A stretch of DNA of 7,172 bases from an uncultured Anaerotruncus sp. (lineage in GTDB: Bacteria; Bacillota; Clostridia; Oscillospirales; Ruminococcaceae). Position numbers and translations under genes: made by a program. The notes under the pieces are model-generated. The model searched no databases, was not told the origin of the DNA, and was given only the letters and a program-made list of their open reading frames with translations. The stretch lies in assembly GCF_902490045.1 (NCBI RefSeq), contig NZ_CABUCJ010000116.1:1-7172 (forward strand), given 5' to 3'. Below, one piece after another: positions 5,405-7,172 of this stretch (the first letter of the stretch is position 1; each line of letters starts with the position of its first letter).

Positions 5405-5438
5405 AAAAGGTCCCGCTGCGAAAGCAGCGGGACCTTTT
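5405..5438 (+). terminator. Terminator copy 2, downstream of the tRNA-Cys relic
   Basis: This is a 15-bp stem (5405-5419 with 5424-5438), GAAA loop and TTTT end, one base pair longer than copy 1 because of the extra A. Its A-run side could also stop minus-strand transcription arriving from the creatininase gene. Confidence 0.88.
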
Positions 5439-5455
5439 GCGCATCCTCGGCGTGG

Positions 5456-5494
5456 AAAACAGGGCGGCGGACCCACAGGGGTCCGCCGCCCTTT
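5456..5494 (-). terminator. Terminator of the creatininase gene
   Basis: A perfect 14-bp stem (5461-5474 with 5479-5492) has an ACAG loop. On the minus strand it starts seven bases after the TGA stop and is followed by GTTTT. Confidence 0.85.
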
Positions 5495-5498
5495 CCTG

Positions 5499-6257
5499 TC
5501 AGCCGGGAAAGGCTGTACCGACGATCTCGACGAGGCGCGGGAGAACCGCCTCGACGATCAGCCGCCCCTTTTCCGCCGAGGAAGAACGCGCGGTCGCGAG
5601 GACCCCGGTGGCGGGGATGGCGCCTTTGTCGATGGGGTATTTGAAGTAGGGGCAGGGCGCGGCGCCCTTTGAATCGACGATCAGGTCCTCCCGCACGAGC
5701 TCGGGCGCGAAGTAGAGCATGAGGGAGGTCTCGGTGATCGCCGCGTGCTCGAACGCCCAGCCGGGGAAGGGCACCTTGTCGAAGAGGCGGCCGATCAGCT
5801 CCTCGGGCATGGGATCCCACCAGTTGGAGAGCAGGAGGGTGACGCGGTCCCCGTACCGGGCGCTGCAAAGGTCCATCGCCTCGATGAGGAAGGGGTCGTT
5901 TTCAAAGTGCGCGTTCATAATGAAAATTTTGGTGAAGCCGTCCCGCACGAACTCGTCGAACAGGTCGGAGGCGAGCTGCTGGAGCGTCGCGCCGTTCAGG
6001 TCGATCGTGCCGGGGAAGAGAGGGCCGCCGCCGCTCAGGGGCTTCGATTTATAGCCGTAGGAGAGGGTGGGGGCGACCACGCCGCCGACCGCCTGGGCGA
6101 GCCGGCAGGCGAACTGCTCGGCGAGCACCGCGTCCACGCAGAGCGGCAGGTGCGGCCCGTGCTGTTCGGTCGCGCCGACCGGGAGGATGAGGACCCGGTC
6201 CTTTTTCGCCTCGAATTCCCGCCAGGTCATCCGTTCCATCTTGACTTCTTCAAACAT
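5499..6257 (-). CDS. crnA: Creatininase (creatinine amidohydrolase)
   Basis: This 252-residue cytosolic metalloenzyme belongs to the creatininase superfamily. True creatininase opens the creatinine ring reversibly to creatine. The ligands of the Pseudomonas enzyme's two-metal site (Glu34, His36, Asp45, His120, Glu122) are all present with identical spacing as Glu31, His33, Asp42, His117 and Glu119. Beyond the metal site, YGYKS...SGGG..FPGT (67-84), the NAHFEN block (115-120) and GW.FEH...ETSLML (166-181) match creatininase as I remember it. Trp167 and His171 correspond to active-site Trp174 and His178. That makes it closer to creatininase than to MftE, formamide deformylase or inosose hydrolase branches, though I could not align it. 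Length is standard (about 260). The ATG at 6257 has AGGAGG 7 bases upstream. It is divergent from codA. Confidence 0.85.
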   Translation of the reverse strand: MFEEVKMERMTWREFEAKKDRVLILPVGATEQHGPHLPLCVDAVLAEQFACRLAQAVGGVVAPTLSYGYKSKPLSGGGPLFPGTIDLNGATLQQLASDLFDEFVRDGFTKIFIMNAHFENDPFLIEAMDLCSARYGDRVTLLLSNWWDPMPEELIGRLFDKVPFPGWAFEHAAITETSLMLYFAPELVREDLIVDSKGAAPCPYFKYPIDKGAIPATGVLATARSSSAEKGRLIVEAVLPRLVEIVGTAFPG

Positions 6258-6294
6258 GCTGCGCCCTCCTTTTGGATGTTCATCACATAATCAA

Positions 6295-6323
6295 ATGATA
6301 AGGGAAAAGGATTGTGGCTACAA
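6295..6323 (-). promoter_or_regulatory. Candidate promoter for the creatininase gene
   Basis: On the minus strand TTGTAG (6323-6318, 3/6) and TATCAT (6300-6295, 5/6) are 17 bases apart, giving a start near 6288 and a leader of about 30 bases. The -35 overlaps the TACAATGTACAA element. Confidence 0.5.
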
Positions 6324-6330
6324 TGTACAA
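6319..6330. promoter_or_regulatory. Putative operator half (TACAATGTACAA)
   Basis: TACAATGTACAA contains the small palindrome TAC-AAT-GTA and shares TACAATG and GTACAA with the element at 6355-6371. It overlaps the -35 of the leftward promoter. A GntR-type regulator is one possibility because of the GTAC core; this is inference. Confidence 0.35.
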
Positions 6331-6354
6331 AAAGTCCGAAAGCTCGCGAAATGC

Positions 6355-6371
6355 TTGTACGCAGGGTACAA
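6355..6371. promoter_or_regulatory. Putative operator palindrome (TTGTAC-N5-GTACAA)
   Basis: This is a perfect 6-bp inverted repeat around GCAGG, abutting the -35 of the codA promoter. With the related element at 6319-6330 it could let one regulator control both divergent genes. No regulator gene is visible in the window. Confidence 0.45.
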
Positions 6372-6399
6372 TGACGAAGCCGTTTTGCTGTGCTATGCT
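6371..6399 (+). promoter_or_regulatory. Candidate promoter for codA (extended -10)
   Basis: ATGACG (6371-6376, 4/6) and TATGCT (6394-6399, 4/6) are 17 bases apart. TG at 6391-6392 supplies an extended -10. The start near 6406 leaves about 50 bases of leader before the ATG at 6457. Confidence 0.5.
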
Positions 6400-6456
6400 T
6401 TTTAACAGAGAACACGGCGGCCACCGGCCCGCCTGGATCAAAGGGGATTTCAGGAC

Positions 6457-7172
6457 ATGAAGAGGACCTTATTTCTGAACGCGAAGCTCAAGGGCGCCTC
6501 CGGCGTCACCGACCTTCTGGTGGACGGCGGCGTCTTTTCGGAGATCGCCCCCGGCCTGGGCGCCCGGTATCCGGAGGCGGAGCGGGTGGACCTTGGCGGG
6601 AAGTTGACGCTTCCGCCCTATGTGGAACCGCACATCCATCTGGATTATGTATACACGGCGCGCGAACCCGGCGCGAAAAACAACAGCGGAACCCTCTTCG
6701 AGGGCATCCAGCGCTGGTCGGAGACAAAGGGCGGCATGTCCGCGGAGGAGATCAAGCGCCGCGCCCGCATCGCCCTGCGCAAGGAGATTTTGAGCGGCAT
6801 CCAGTACGTCCGCACCCATGTGGACGTGACCGACCCCAGCCTCACGGGCCTGAAGGCGATGCTGGAGCTGCGCGAGGAGGTCTCCGACCTCGTCACCATG
6901 CAGATCATCGCCTTCCCGCAGGAGGGGATGTACTCCTATCCGGGCGGCGACCGGCTCGTGGAGGAGGCGCTCAAAATGGGCGCCGACGTCGTCGGCGCGA
7001 TCCCGCACTTTGAATTCACCCGCGAGTTCGGGCTGCGCTCGGTCAAAACGGCGGTCGACCTCGCGGTCAAATACGGAAAGCTCGTGGATGTCCACTGCGA
7101 CGAGACGGACGACGAGCAGTCCCGCTTCCTCGAGGAGCTGGCCGCGCAGGCCTACCTCAGCGGCATCGGCGA
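6457..7172 (+). CDS. codA: Cytosine deaminase CodA (3' end beyond window)
   Basis: The first 238 residues of an amidohydrolase-superfamily deaminase are visible; the E. coli homologue has about 427, so over 40% lies beyond the window. It converts cytosine to uracil and ammonia with one metal ion, and enzymes of this type also deaminate creatinine to N-methylhydantoin (family knowledge). PPYVEPHIHLD (53-63) carries metal ligands His59 and His61. SGTLFEGIQRW (77-87), GIQYVRTHVDV (114-124), IAFPQEG (151-157) with the cytosine-binding Gln155, GADVVGAIPHFEFTRE (175-190) and DVHCDETDDEQSRF (211-224) with ligand His213 and catalytic Glu216 all match E. coli CodA closely. The next metal ligand and catalytic Asp lie past the end. 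The start is ATG at 6457 with AAGGGG 10 bases upstream. It is divergent from creatininase. Confidence 0.93.
   Translation, partial: MKRTLFLNAKLKGASGVTDLLVDGGVFSEIAPGLGARYPEAERVDLGGKLTLPPYVEPHIHLDYVYTAREPGAKNNSGTLFEGIQRWSETKGGMSAEEIKRRARIALRKEILSGIQYVRTHVDVTDPSLTGLKAMLELREEVSDLVTMQIIAFPQEGMYSYPGGDRLVEEALKMGADVVGAIPHFEFTREFGLRSVKTAVDLAVKYGKLVDVHCDETDDEQSRFLEELAAQAYLSGIG

Larger units (their letters stand above)
5242..5454 (+). repeat. Two-copy direct repeat: tRNA-Cys 3' half plus terminator
   Basis: Copy 1 spans 5242 to about 5341 and copy 2 spans 5354 to about 5454. They are identical from TCTGCAAAACC to the end of the tRNA. They then differ by one substitution and one extra A just before the terminator stem, and are identical again through the terminator to CATCCTCGGCGTGG. 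The left boundary is sharp; the right boundary fades. Confidence 0.93.

Noticed and set aside
5242..5454. The two-copy repeat read as the start of a CRISPR-like array
   Set aside because: There are only two copies, each made of tRNA plus terminator sequence, with no regular short spacers and no cas genes nearby.
5254..5868. A 204-codon minus-strand frame with two repeats of a GIGPVNEGF-like peptide
   Set aside because: The peptide repeats are the antisense translation of the duplicated tRNA-Cys 3' half, and the rest overlaps the creatininase gene in another frame.
5745..6290. A 181-codon plus-strand frame opposite creatininase
   Set aside because: It is antisense to a gene with a complete active site and has no supporting motif or ribosome binding site.
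6469..7095. A 208-codon minus-strand frame opposite codA
   Set aside because: It is an antisense shadow; the codA reading on the plus strand matches the family through the whole visible length.

Overview
The window looks like chromosome from a GC-rich, endospore-forming member of the Clostridia (Oscillospirales-like). The evidence is an intact sporulation sigma-K gene, strong AGGAGG-type ribosome binding sites, consensus sigma-A promoters, a clostridial-style 6-phosphofructokinase and a tRNA cluster with encoded CCA ends. The genus-level placement is inference. No phage, transposon, CRISPR or restriction gene is visible. Most of the window is ordinary core genome.

Left part (1-2710, minus strand). 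The edge holds a gene-free stretch with several hairpins that ends in a bidirectional terminator. Next come a HAD-family phosphatase with its own promoter, a family-2 glycosyltransferase with a helical-repeat C-terminus, and sigK. sigK and the glycosyltransferase are 39 bases apart and share the terminator at 857-902, so they are probably co-transcribed, possibly late in the sporulating mother cell.

Middle part (2711-4830, plus strand). A promoter at 2868-2896 drives a MIF/phenylpyruvate-tautomerase homologue closed by a strong terminator. A second promoter drives a two-gene unit: a DUF1294 small membrane protein and a 6-phosphofructokinase with an unusual phosphoryl-donor site (Asn-Gly plus Lys).

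tRNA region (4850-5456). A perfect-consensus promoter drives tRNA-Asp(GUC), tRNA-Phe(GAA) and tRNA-Gly(GCC), followed by a terminator. A separate tRNA-Cys(GCA) follows, with its own GAAA-loop terminator. The 3' half of tRNA-Cys plus that terminator is then repeated 112 bases downstream as a relic without a 5' half.

Right part (5457-7172). Two genes diverge from a roughly 200-base intergenic region containing GTACAA-type palindromes. Leftward is a protein with the complete metal-ligand set of true creatininases. Rightward is a cytosine deaminase (CodA), cut by the window end. CodA-type enzymes are known to deaminate creatinine as well, so the pair suggests a creatinine (and/or pyrimidine/hydantoin) utilisation locus continuing to the right. 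This pair and the tRNA-Cys half-duplication are the two observations most worth following up.
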